In this document: in pieces, positions 45,522-55,804 of the stretch | How positions within the stretch are numbered: position 1 is the stretch's first letter | Layout of the letters: every line of letters starts with the position of its first letter | DNA from: Trichaptum fuscoviolaceum | Lineage: Eukaryota > Basidiomycota > Agaricomycetes > Hymenochaetales > Trichaptaceae | Assembly: GCA_910574455.1 (NCBI GenBank) | Contig: CAJSYZ010000002.1 | Location: 2,629,671-2,693,670, forward strand | Direction of reading: 5' to 3' | Length of the DNA: 64,000 bases | Position numbers and translations under genes: made by a program | The notes under the pieces: model-generated | Database searches by the model: none | The model's input: the letters and a program-made list of their open reading frames with translations, nothing else | What the model was told of the DNA's origin: nothing

Positions 45522-46385
45522 ATGCCGAGCCCAAAGCAAGATATGCACGCAGCGAACTTCGCCAGCACATTCGCGCCATACGTCAGTCTTCTCCTCTACA
45601 GCGCTCAGATTCTCTATTTACTTGAATCACACATTGATAGGCACCACCGCCGGATGACCGTGCAGCGACTCCAGTAAGGTCATCGACCCCTCGCGCGGTT
45701 GTAAGACCCTGGTTTCCTGTTCAGTCGGAGCAATCTTCTTCGTCTTACCAGTCAGGTGGACTGCCAACGCTTGGGACTTCATACGGCGGTGGTGGGGTGG
45801 TCCTGGATGGTGTTGGAGGAGCTGTAAACAGGTATGAAGAGGATGCGGCTAATCAATGGGAGACGCGCTTTGGAGCGAGGGTGGATATTCTTGCTGCATT
45901 TGCGTATATACTCGGCCCAATTTCAGGTACGCACAGTAATTAGAGCAAGGTTCGGTACTTCAAGAAGCTGACCAGAGCGTCAAACTACGCAGCCCTAATT
46001 TGCCTTATACTTGAGACACACAATGACTATGTCCGATTTCATGGTCAGTCCCCGCTTGTAAGCAATGCTGCAACGAAACTGAAGCTTTGGGCATTCAGCA
46101 TATCAATCAGCTCTTGTAACAACGCCCCTAGTTCTCTTTCGTATATTCTGCTCACTAGTGGGCGTTCCAACCTTTATCAACACTGTTCTCACACTCTGGA
46201 TTATCGTTACGCAAGGATTCATGGCGTACGTCGTCTGGTTCTGTTCGGTTCCTTACGAGGCACTTACTCACTTATTATATTGATACAGGTTTAGAGCTTA
46301 TATAGATGCAGCTCAAAACAACTTGACTCGCTTTGAACTACCGCTACTTGGACTAATAGCAGAGCAATGGGTTCAAGAGGAGTAA
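45522..46385 (+). CDS. Small multi-pass membrane protein, DUF4870/Tic20-like (UPF0132)
   Basis: Starts MPSPKQDMHAANFASTFAPY at 45522, then a Ser/Gly-rich cytosolic region (SSSSYQSGGLPTLGTSYGGG). The C-terminal half has about three to four membrane helices: VDILAAFAYILGPIS, ALICLILETHNDYVRFHAYQ, VLFRIFCSLVGVPTFINTVL and LWIIVTQGFMAFRAYIDAAQ. The NDYVRFHAYQS loop is the hallmark of the DUF4870/Tic20-related fold. Ends EQWVQEE at 46385. About 215 residues. Molecular function of fungal members is not known to me; a mitochondrial or ER membrane location is possible. Confidence 0.75.
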
Positions 46386-46882
46386 GAACTCAAAGAAGCA
46401 AGGAGGGAACAAGCTCCAGGTCTCGGATGTACATTTATCTTGCGTTAATTATTGCATTTCTACCTTTCTCTTCCCCTACTTGCGAGCTCCTCGGATATCT
46501 TGTTTGTATACAGTATTTCTGAACACTGTCTTGTCCGCATACTGCATGAGCGAGTGAATAGGGTGCCTTGGTCGCAACCGACCTTCAACCAGAACTTCAT
46601 GCTACGAAGACTAATTAATGTCACGTGAGAGTTTTGACCAAACAGGGACAACCATTGGATGAAGTTAGCGTTCGTCGACATAGACGTTGTGCTCAACCGA
46701 CTGCAAGTTATACAACAAAAGGTATGCTATGTTTCTTGCTGATAGGTGTTTCAGGAAGGCTATAGTTGTTGCTGGAACGATACGGGCTGGATCGGAATGG
46801 AGAGAGTAGTTGGATTGACTGCACAACTTTTGGATGTCAACCTTTTTACCGGTGCTAACATTTTGTTTCATTAGCCAGCAAG
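46386..46882 (+). promoter_or_regulatory. Promoter and leader of eL15 with a probable 5' UTR intron
   Basis: GTATGC at 46722 to CATTAG at 46874 makes a 153-nt leader intron with a TGCTAAC branch site, ending 8 nt before the eL15 ATG. An ATG at about 46671 lies upstream; after splicing it would overlap the eL15 start out of frame, so transcription probably begins downstream of it. Confidence 0.5.
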
Positions 46883-47626
46883 ATGGGCGCGTACAAGTAC
46901 ATCGGGGAGCTCTACAAGAAGAAGCAGTCGGACGTCCTCCGCTTCCTGTTGCGCGTACGCTGCTGGGAATACCGTCAGCTTAATGTCATTCACCGTGCCT
47001 CCCGCCCATCCCGACCTGACAAGGCGCGCCGCCTTGGGTACAAGGCCAAGCAGGGCTACGTTATCTACCGTGTCCGCGTCCGCCGTGGTAACCGCAAGAA
47101 GCCTGTCCCCAAGGGTGCGACCTACGGCAAGCCTGTTCGCCAAGGTGTCAACCACCTCAAGTTCCAGCGCGGTCTCCGAAGTGTAGCTGAGGAGCGAGTC
47201 GGGCGCCGATGCGGTAATCTCCGTGTACTGAACTCGTACTGGGTGAACCAGGACGGCGTTTACAAGTACTACGAGGTTATTCTCGTCGATCCAAATCACA
47301 AGGCGGTATGTATACCTCCTTTCTGCTAGGGTTAGCAACTCTGATATATTTTGACAATTCTTTGCATTGTTTTTCTTAGATTCGACGGGACCCCAGGATC
47401 AGCTGGATCACCAAGCCTGTTCACAAGAGGCGCGAAGCGCGTGGTCTCACCAGCATTGGCAAACAGGTTCGTATCGCATGTCTTACGCCACTAATGTCGC
47501 GAACATTGTCTCAACTCTATTTTCGAACAGAACCGTGGCCTTGGCAAGGGACATCGTTACAATCACACCCCTGCCAGGTCTACCTGGAAGAAGCACAACA
47601 CTCTTTCGCTCCGCAGGTACCGGTGA
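46883..47626 (+). CDS. RPL15: 60S ribosomal protein eL15
   Basis: Starts [20 protein letters not shown] at 46883. The family is unmistakable: [80 protein letters not shown]. The first coding exon runs to about 47306. Exon 2 gives [20 protein letters not shown], and the last exon [20 protein letters not shown] ending SLRRYR at 47626. About 204 residues, full length. Codon use is strongly biased toward C-ending codons compared with neighbours, as expected for a highly expressed ribosomal protein. Confidence 0.97.
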
Positions 47627-47931
47627 AGAGTTGTCTGTACACTTTACTTCATTTTACTTCATATGCTTCCAAAACTTTGTCGACGCTATTGTGTATGGCA
47701 TCTTCTCCCGCTTTAATGCTATGCATATGCTTTCATGCGCTCCTGCGATTCAATAACAAGACATAGCCAAAGCCCTGGTATTAGTTCACTAAAGAATACA
47801 TCGCATATAGGGTATTTGCGGTAGGGATATGAACGTGAAGATCCATGAAATGAAATGAATGCAGTGCAAATAGACAGCCGATGCGAAAGTAAGCTGAATG
47901 GTCAAAGGAAGTCGGAATACGTCTGGAGACA
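47627..47931. other. Convergent intergenic region eL15 / ARP1
   Basis: 305 bp between two 3' ends. No element recognised. Confidence 0.4.
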
Positions 47932-49543
47932 TCAGAAAGCTGATTTCTTGTGAATGATTTCTGGATCTTCCTGGTATTCTTCCGCGGACACCCACATCTG
48001 CCACCACAAGGCCACGAAGGAGTAACGTAAGTCGAAACGTTTCCACAGGAAAGGAGACAACAAAGAGTCTGCCCGGACGAACCTTCTTGAATGTATTCAG
48101 ACCTGCCAGAATTGACCCGCCTATCCATGTGGAATATTTCCTCTCTGGTGGCGCGTAGATCTTAATCTTTGTGTCCTTTACTGATAGCTTCTTTACTTCG
48201 TTCAATAGGCGATCAGGAAAGCCTACCAGCAAACAGAGATAACTTCCACATCAGAAAATTTCGAATGTGGGACGGCATAAAGAGAGTACATACCTTTACA
48301 TAAAGTGCTCCCGCCGCTGAGAACAATGTTTGAGAATAGGCTCTTTCGAATGTCAAGGTCCACACGAAGAATAGAATCCACCACAACCTGATGAACTCCA
48401 GGGTATTCCTGACCTACAAGCTCTGGATTGAACAATATCTCAGGCGCTCTAAATCGCTCGGCGCCAAGCTACGCAGTTATTTTAACGGTGGGCATCCGTC
48501 AGCAAACCACGCACATGTCCAGTTCACTCTAGAGCAAAGACAAACCTGGATAGCATTCCCATCAGGGAGACGGAACTCCTCCGTGCGCCCAGCCGTATCT
48601 TTCTCCTCTTTCGCCGGATTTGCCGCTACGTAACAGCACTTTTCTTTAATAGTACGAACGACTTCTCGTTCAGCCGATGTATGAAGATGGTGGCCTTGCT
48701 TCCGCAGGAGGAGCTGCAGATGGTCTGTCACGTCTCTCCCGGCAACGTCAATCCTTCGAATCGCATGCGGCATTGAGAAGCCTTCGAACACAGGGACAGC
48801 GTGAGTGACACCATCGCCGGAGTCGAGCACTATCCCCGTCGTTCGGCCAGAAGAATATCTGGTCAGGGGGGAGATCAATGAGTGAATATTACTGCGCCGA
48901 AGCGAACGGCGCACGCACAGCGAGAGAACAGCTTGAACGGAGGTGAAAAGGGCGGGAACGTTGAAGGTGTCGAAGAAGATCTGCGCAGCAATGTCTCGGT
49001 TACTTCGAGGGTTCAGAGGGGCCTCTGTTAGTAGTACAGGATGCTGTAGCATCACGGGGACGGACATCAGTCAGTGCACCAGCGGGGTCAGGTGTTGCAC
49101 TAACCTCTTCACTCAGAGTCCCCAGCTCTTCTGTATACACCCAGTTCCATATGCGCTCCATGTCGTCCCAGTCAGTCACGATGCCATGCTCCATAGGATA
49201 CTTGATCTTCAGCAGTCCGCGAAACTCTTGTGCTTTTCGTCCAATAAAAGTATCGCCCTCCAATGCTCCTGCTAAGATGCGCACATGTTTTGGCCGGCCG
49301 ACACTAAGCAAAGCGTAACTTGCTCAGTTTCCAAATCTCCTACGCAGCCGCGACGCAACTCACAACGAGGGGAAGAAGCATTTTGGATGATCTTGACCAG
49401 CAAAGCCGGCTTTGATCGTGCCAGAACCCTAATTGAGCAATATTATCAGAACTTGAGAGGCGGATTAGAGACGCGTGTCGCGTACTGACATTGTCGATCA
49501 CGACTGGCTGGTTCGTGAGCACGTCGTCGAACTCTGCGGACAT
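47932..49543 (-). CDS. ARP1: Centractin (actin-related protein 1), dynactin filament subunit
   Basis: Builds the short filament of dynactin, the dynein activator needed for nuclear and organelle transport in hyphae. Starts [18 protein letters not shown] at 49543. The actin fold follows over many exons: [80 protein letters not shown] (nucleotide loop), [20 protein letters not shown] and [15 protein letters not shown]. The end, [20 protein letters not shown] plus AF, is diagnostic of centractin rather than actin (which ends in KCF). A small intron separates the last exon. Length about 380 residues, as expected. Confidence 0.95.
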
Positions 49544-49856
49544 GCTGTCGGCGCTGTATGCGACTTTAAGAGTGGAAATGAAGGAGTAATAGACAGGGAA
49601 ATAAAGGACACGGTCGCGGTGGTAGTAGAACACGTTGGGATCCAGAGGAGTGGTACAGTGCAGACCACAGTAACGGTCATACAGACGCGTCGTTCCTCGC
49701 CGCCGGACTCAGATCTACCTCCATCTCCCAAGTCTAATCCAACGCTCTTCTTCCGTGTCGATCTGACTGCTCTCATTGCTATTCATTCCCTCTTCTCGCC
49801 GCCTTCTTCTCCCGGCGGTTGCGAAGCCTGCTTTCTGTCCGGAGCGCGGAGGTATT
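49544..49856. promoter_or_regulatory. Divergent promoter ARP1 / Cys-rich membrane protein
   Basis: 313 bp between divergent start codons. CT-rich toward the right gene (CTCTTCTCGCCGCCTTCTTC near 49791), typical of a fungal core promoter. No TATA box. Confidence 0.45.
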
Positions 49857-50656
49857 ATGGCATGCACAAGTTCGTTAATTCTCTCCTTTCTTCTCTTGCT
49901 TGCAATCTCGGTATGCTATTGAGCTGGCCAGTGCTACACACATAAATCTCATCATTTGCTGCCCAGAGGGTTGCAGAGGGCGCGCTACTGGGTCATAAAT
50001 GGGAGGCTACGAACTTTTGCAAATGTATCGTCATTCATCACTGCTCTCCATTCACGTCTGACCCAGGTATTTACAGGCATTTGTTTTGGCTCGAATTACA
50101 CCATATTGCATCTCGACATACCAGACAACCCCTCTAAGCCGTGCCTCTCATGCACGAAGCAGTGGTGTCTTAATCAGAATTTACCAATATGCCAAGGGGC
50201 TACGCTTGGAGATACTGACCCGGACACTGCTACGGGGAAAGAGGGTGATGTAGAAGCTCGTTGTTTCCGTGCGTCTGCTATCTTTCCTGCGACTTGACCT
50301 CTGCTTACCTTCTGCAGAGCGGGATTCTCCTCGGGACCAACTTGTCGTGACGCTCTTCTTGCTCACGGTGTTTGGATTACTCCTTGGTGCAGGAATCAAA
50401 GGCAAGATGCAGAAAGCTGGTCTGGATACGACCCTTGCTTGGGATACGGGCAGGAAATGGTGGGAGGTGACTATCTCTGCAATTGATTCTATATCGCATT
50501 CGCGCATTGATCGGTTTTGCATGACAGGCGTGGCTGCCTCGGCGGCAAGCAGACGGAATAAATCTCGAGGAGAGGAACATGAGGCCATTCCTTCGCCATT
50601 CAGCAGAAGCTGATAGGAGAGGCGAGTATACTGGCGTCAGAGACGGCGACTTGTAA
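49857..50656 (+). CDS. Conserved Cys-rich type I membrane protein, function unknown
   Basis: Starts MACTSSLILSFLLLLAIS, a strong signal peptide. After introns the ectodomain reads RVAEGALLGHKWEATNFCKC, ICFGSNYTILHLDIP, then KPCLSCTKQWCLNQNLPICQ and TATGKEGDVEARCFQRDS, with eight cysteines in CxC, CxxC and CxxxC spacing and one N-glycosylation site (NYT). One membrane helix follows (LVVTLFLLTVFGLLLGAGIK), then a basic cytosolic tail. A GT-AG pair at about 50467-50527 (61 nt) changes the frame, giving a tail WWEAWLPRRQADG that stops at 50656; without it the stop is at 50613. I prefer the spliced form. The pattern resembles a protein conserved in basidiomycetes, but I know no function for it. 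Confidence 0.68.
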
Positions 50657-50997
50657 ATTTGTGCTCAAGTCCGTTATAGTATCATGATGCGGCTCGGACT
50701 ATCTACTTGTTTCTGCATGCTCTTTAGGACTCTCCGATGTAATTTATATCATCACCACTTCTTGCTAGTTGATACTTGGTTGCTACTAACTCACGCCATA
50801 TTAACACGAACACAACTCAGTAGGATTTCGTGATATGAAAGTGAACAGTTGCTCTAAAGTTTCTAGGTACAGGCAAGCTCAGTGCGCGTGACGCGGCTAA
50901 ATTGAACCTGGACCATCACCTCTATCACTGTTTTCCCCATGGTCCCATTTACACCGCCGACTGCGTACAACGACGCTGCAATCTGACGGTCGACATT
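50657..50997. other. Intergenic, 341 bp
   Basis: Promoter of the SVIP-like gene; no element recognised. Confidence 0.4.
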
Positions 50998-51386
50998 ATG
51001 GGGTCGCTATGTTCGAAAACCAGTACCCACAGCGGGAGCCATGTCGTGCTGGGCGGGGGAGAAGCGGGCGCAGCGCACGCAAGTCCGCGGAACGAGACAG
51101 CGGATGAACGCCGAGAACGTATGCTGAGAGCTGTTGAGGACCGACAACGAAAGGTGCGAGGCCTGCCCGCCGGACGAGCAGCTACCAATCGCTGACCTTT
51201 CTTTACGTGCATCCAGGACACAGAGCGTCTCACAAACAAGGCGAATCCAAATGCCGGACGTCTGGCGGCGCAAGTAAACAAACCTTACAAGCCAACACCT
51301 TCTCAGCGAGAAGAGGAGACACTGAGGGTATGTTGATAACGGTAGCATTGGAACACACCCGACTAACACCGTCAAAGTGGGATTAG
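50998..51386 (+). CDS. Small SVIP-like protein, predicted N-myristoylated and palmitoylated
   Basis: A 91-residue protein over three exons. It begins MGSLCSKTSTHSGSHVVLGG: Gly2 with Ser/Lys downstream is a myristoylation signal, and Cys5 is placed for palmitoylation. The middle is highly charged (NETADERRERMLRAVEDRQRK region), resembling the VCP/p97-interacting VIM helix (Arg-rich with central small residues). The end is REEETLRWD, close to the LRW motif that closes animal SVIP. Animal SVIP is a small membrane-anchored inhibitor of ER-associated degradation that binds p97. The same order of motifs supports homology, but the similarity is over very short stretches. Introns lie at about 51154-51216 and 51329-51377, the second just before the final WD codons. 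Confidence 0.62.
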
Positions 51387-51943
51387 TCGGAACTCGCACG
51401 GACGGAGGTCGAAGCCATCGAAGAAGTTCAACGGACAAGCGCTGCAATATGTGCCCGTATGCTCCCAAACTCTACGTCCTTTCATCCATATCCTCTCAGG
51501 CACTCATTCCATCCTCTTCGCCTTCTCTATGGGGTTATGCGTCATTCTAGCACCTTCAATAGCTACGGATGTGTGGCATAAGTTGTTACGCTTGCAATCT
51601 CATACAATTATAGAGAACGGTGTTCTTCAAGACAGATCAGTGGTTCCACGACCTATTGCCGACGAAGATGGGGTGCTCGCTCTGTTGCTTAGAATGTTCT
51701 GCTGCCATCATGTCGGCGTAAGCGTAGATTGTGTTCGCAACGCTCGGGCCACGGTCCAGAGGCCGACGGGTGTGTTGCAATTGCAGTGAATAGTCAGTGC
51801 ATCATGAGACCGGCGGCGTGACATAATATCCTGCGAATGTTGCGTGACGTAACGCCGTAGTAGTAGATCGTCTGCGCGCGGTGGACACGCTTGTACACGA
51901 CGACCACAACCGACTGCGCTGCGCATGTCGGCGCTGAACTTGC
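51387..51943. other. Intergenic, 557 bp
   Basis: 3' flank of the SVIP-like gene and promoter of GPI2. No convincing coding frame or element. Confidence 0.4.
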
Positions 51944-53099
51944 ATGTCCGGTGAATGGGAGCGAGTTCTATGGAAAACTCAGTCTTTCCCAGACAATTAC
52001 ATACCAAGCTCCTTCCTCTCGTCTCTGAGGAAGAATGGTGCGTGTTCCAGCTCTTTGAAGATTGCTCAATCACCAAATATTTCTCCTCAATCAGCAAATT
52101 TTCGTCCTTATGCATACTGGCCTCTTGTCTTGTCTTCCTGCGCTATCACACAACACATTTCCTCTATCTTCATCTTCTTGGCAACTTTCATCCATCTCTA
52201 TGATGAGAGTTGGGACCCTCGCGTTCTCGTTTGGATCTCCGTGGCCATGTTCACCGCAGGCTTCTTCGTATGGGAGCTCTTGGAGTGCTTCTTGTTCGCC
52301 GTTGCAATCGATGTGGAACAGCGTACGTTCCGTCGTGGCTCGGAGCTTGGTTCTGATAGTAACATGATCGATCACAGGAGCCAAGGCCTTGAAGTCGTCT
52401 ATCTTGGTTTTCCTTGCTCTCATGGCGCTATCGCCAGTCCTACGGACTTTGACAGCCTCAACGTCCTCCGATTCAATATGGGCACTGACCGCGTGCCTGT
52501 TCATCTTGAACTTATTCCTCGCTGATTACGGCTCGTCGAGGAATATCCGCTTCAATCGCGAGCGGTGAGCAATCCGGCATATCCCCTTCCTTCGTCTCTG
52601 AGCACCCATGGGATTTGATATCAGGCTGACATCCATCTTATCGATGAATGCCGCGATGTCTGCTTCGGTTGTGCTTGCTTCACGGCTACAGGATGATATT
52701 TCTGTCTTCGCCCTCATGTTGTTTTCGATTCAGATGTTCGCCCTTTTACCTATTTTAAGGACGCGGTTGCTGGTGAGTCCTGATTTCTCGAAGCTTGGCA
52801 TGTCCAGTGTGCGCTGATGGTTGGCTACAGTTTACCCCTACACCGATACGGATCTTCCTGACGATGTGCTCTTGCATCACGTCGATCTACTTAAGTCACA
52901 GGATTTCCTTCTTAATGACATATTTACAAGGTGTTATTCTTGGCTTTATTGCTTTTGGGGCCCCTGGCTTGCTCATCTGGGCACAACAGTTTAAGAAGTG
53001 AGTTTACCTCTTTACACTTGCAGCCGAGGCCTTAACTGATAATTCATATAAAGCGAGATCCGTGGGCCTTGGGATGTCGCAGTTCCGCAAGTCCGATAA
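51944..53099 (+). CDS. GPI2: GPI2/PIG-C subunit of GPI-GlcNAc transferase
   Basis: ER membrane subunit of the complex that makes GlcNAc-phosphatidylinositol, the first step of GPI-anchor synthesis. Starts MSGEWERVLWKTQSFPDNYI at 51944. Following exons give the family core ANFRPYAYWPLVLSSCAITQ, HISSIFIFLATFIHLYDESW and DPRVLVWISVAMFTAG, then (after an intron that ends near 52378) AKALKSSILVFLALMALSPV, FILNLFLADYGSSRNIRFNR, MGFDIRLTSILSMNAAMSAS and LQFTPTPIRIFLTMC. About seven to eight membrane helices. Ends NEIRGPWDVAVPQVR at 53099 after a last intron. All motifs match Gpi2, and the NEIRGPWD end is typical. Confidence 0.92.
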
Positions 53100-54216
53100 C
53101 ATGACTTGTGGCTTCATAAGATGATGTGGAGTCACGCCGTCTCATTATTGCCTTTCAATTTGCTTCAGCTTCTATCAATTTTTATGGACCTTCTCATGAC
53201 CCTGACGTTGCTTCGGGACCTGAACAAGTCGAAATCACAACTACCGTAGTTTCGGGATGAGCGGCATCGTACTCTCCTCAGGAGGGGAGAGCGTGAACGT
53301 CATACGCTGGCTACTTCCGAGATCTATATGAAGATATGTACGTGGATTCGTGATGGACGGTCTTAGCCACTGTTAGTTCTTGGCCCTTAGATGCGTCAAC
53401 CATGCTTTCCCAGGCCTAGGGCACTAAAGCACAAGAACTTCCCATGTTCATCAAACACAAGTGGGACAGAGAAGACCGGACATTTGCACAGCCTTGACGC
53501 TTTATTGATGTTTCATAAATGAACCGGAACTCACTTTTGTTAGGCCACTACCTGCGTCTCTTTGCTTGCGGCATATCCATTAGGTGCTGGAATGAATGGC
53601 CAGACCTGCGACGTGCTTCAAGTTTTTAAGTTTCATTCTTGCATTGATTGCCGCATCGGGGAACTTTGATTGATCGGACCGTTGTCCCTGCACAACTATA
53701 GGACAGTAGCTCATCTCGCACATACCGGACTTTGGGAAAGTACACCAAGCCCCACAAAGGGCAATGTTCCACCTACCAGAGCCCGTGCGCTGGTACCTTA
53801 CGGTCGCTATCTTCCCACTATGCTCTCCCTTTGTGATCTCTCCCTACGCACGACAAGCATACCATAGGCTTGCCGAATCGGCATCTACGCCTCCAGAGAA
53901 CCAATGCGACGAATTCAGTTACCAGTATCACACAGCCGATCGTCGAACACGGCGACTAGAACTCGTTTCGGTGCCTCCTCCATCATTCTCAGACTCTCTG
54001 AAGAGTATATGTATTTCTAGGTCTAACGCGCGGGCGAGGCGGTGACGTTTCCCCGTCCTATCCCTGTCTCGCCTCTGCCAAGAGCTCGACGTGCACGAAT
54101 CAACGATAGCAAGTATATGTTGCCCGTCGACGGGGTAGTATAAGTAAGGACACGGCATGACATGTCGCCGCCAGAGAAATCGCCTTCTTCGTTCTGAACT
54201 CTCGACTCGCTGTGAA
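53100..54216. other. Intergenic, 1.1 kb
   Basis: No coding frame with convincing composition. Short fortuitous frames occur at 53670-54045. Nothing else recognised. Confidence 0.4.
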
Positions 54217-54531
54217 ATGCGATCTTTGCTTCCGGTTTTCTTTCTCGTTGTTCTGGTCTTCTTCGTGCACACGTCTGAAGGAGTTGCTATTGATAAATTT
54301 GATACGAAGTAAGTTCTTTTCTAGTTTCGTGTCGATGCGTAAGGGCAACTCTGACTGACTCTTCCTTCATTTCATAGCACAATAACGATCGAGTCAGTTG
54401 TTCAGTTCAAGTTGTTCGTATGTGAATATTGACAGCTCTCAGTCTACGCGATACATTTGACCGTGGGTAAGTATATGATCGAGCCTGCATGATGATGTTG
54501 CTGATTGCGCTTTTAGTCCGCCCAGCAATAG
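54217..54531 (+). CDS. Possible small secreted peptide, uncertain or decayed gene
   Basis: ATG at 54217 opens MRSLLPVFFLVVLVFFVHTS, a near-ideal signal peptide, then EGVAIDKFDT. A 5' splice site (GTAAGT, about 54309) pairs with TTTCATAG (about 54378), giving NTITIESVVQFKLF; a further GTATGT...TTTTAG join adds SAQQ and stops at 54531, about 48 residues in total. More GT-AG-bordered pieces with Ser/Thr/Asp-rich coding character continue to about 55080 (for example SNSDPDNQTAIDDR, TTESAEPERSSETVIVTSTS) but cannot be joined in frame by eye. It may be a longer secreted protein whose splicing I have not solved, or a broken gene. Confidence 0.3.
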
Positions 54532-55804
54532 TGATCCTGATAATCAGACCGCGATTGACGATCGGTACGATGACCTTCACCTCTCCACCACACATTGAAA
54601 GTCAATAATATCTGCAGCCCAGGGACGACAGAGTCCGCGGAACCTGAACGTAGCTCCGAGACGGTGATTGTCACATCCACCTCCGTACTTTTAATGTACG
54701 TCAAAATCGAATTCGTCATGTGTTTGGGTGGCATTGGCTAATGAATACGTGAAGAACAAGCTTAGACATCGTCACCTTCAAGTGAGTTCACCGGAACTTA
54801 TCTGAAGCTTATATGTGGTTGTGCTGATTAGCCTTCAGCCCTTCAGTCGCTTCCGACATGTCAAATCCTCGCCAAACTTTCAGTCCGATCACGACACTTA
54901 CCGCGTTACCACCGCGATCTAACCCTGCATCTCGTCGTATGTCTTGCGTATCGACCTTCTTAGATATGTAAAGTGTGCTGAGGACTATCTTTTGTGCAGG
55001 ATGCCAACCCCCGTCGATATTCGGTGTTCTGCATCGTTGGCTACGGCGGTGACACGACCGACACTATCCACCCTTGTATCAAAATGTATAGTATGACAAC
55101 TACTGTTCTTCTCTATGGCCCTGCCCGTATGAAACACGAGCATTAGTAGAGTACTGCGGCAGATCCGGGACCAGACAAGATCTGATCAGCAAAGGATTTT
55201 CAAGCCTTTTAGCGTTTACCTCGTCTATGCTACACGTACACCGATTATGTATCCTTAGACCATTCATTATTGATCCATAAGCGCTACCGTTTCAAGGAAA
55301 ACCAAATGAGAACATTTGCAAGATGACAGTCTTCGACATACGGGGGGAGAAAGAAAAATGTATATACAAAATACATAGGATGAATGTTCGTGTTAGAGGA
55401 AAGGTTATACACAATGACGTGTGTTTTCAAGGTTCATGTATGTACGACTACTATGTAGTGAGGATAAACCTATTCAGGGAGATAACAATATGTATGAGGA
55501 TTGGAAAATCTCCCTGAATCGTACACTACAGGTATTACATTACAACTATCGTGCCGCTGAAAGATGAAAATTATATACGAAAGCGAGATAGATATGTGCA
55601 GAAAACATGGCTACAAACTTGATTGACCACAGCTAGAGCTCCGAAAAGAAAAAGGATAGGAAGGCGGGGCTTGATTTCTACAATGCATAGAGAAGACGGG
55701 CTTGCACGTTTGACGCATACGTGCCGCGTTTAGTTGCTTGAGATGAAGATAGAGATAAAGAGACAGAGGGGCAGAGAGGCAGAGAGAAAGAAGTACCATT
55801 AATG
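54532..55804. other. Exon-like fragments, then AT-rich intergenic sequence
   Basis: 54532-55080 holds the unplaced exon-like pieces mentioned for the secreted peptide. 55100-55804 is AT-rich 3' flank of the minus-strand bZIP gene with nothing recognised. Confidence 0.35.

Noticed and set aside
45169..45579. 136-codon minus-strand frame
   Set aside because: Overlaps the start exon of the DUF4870-like gene and the shared promoter; no motif.
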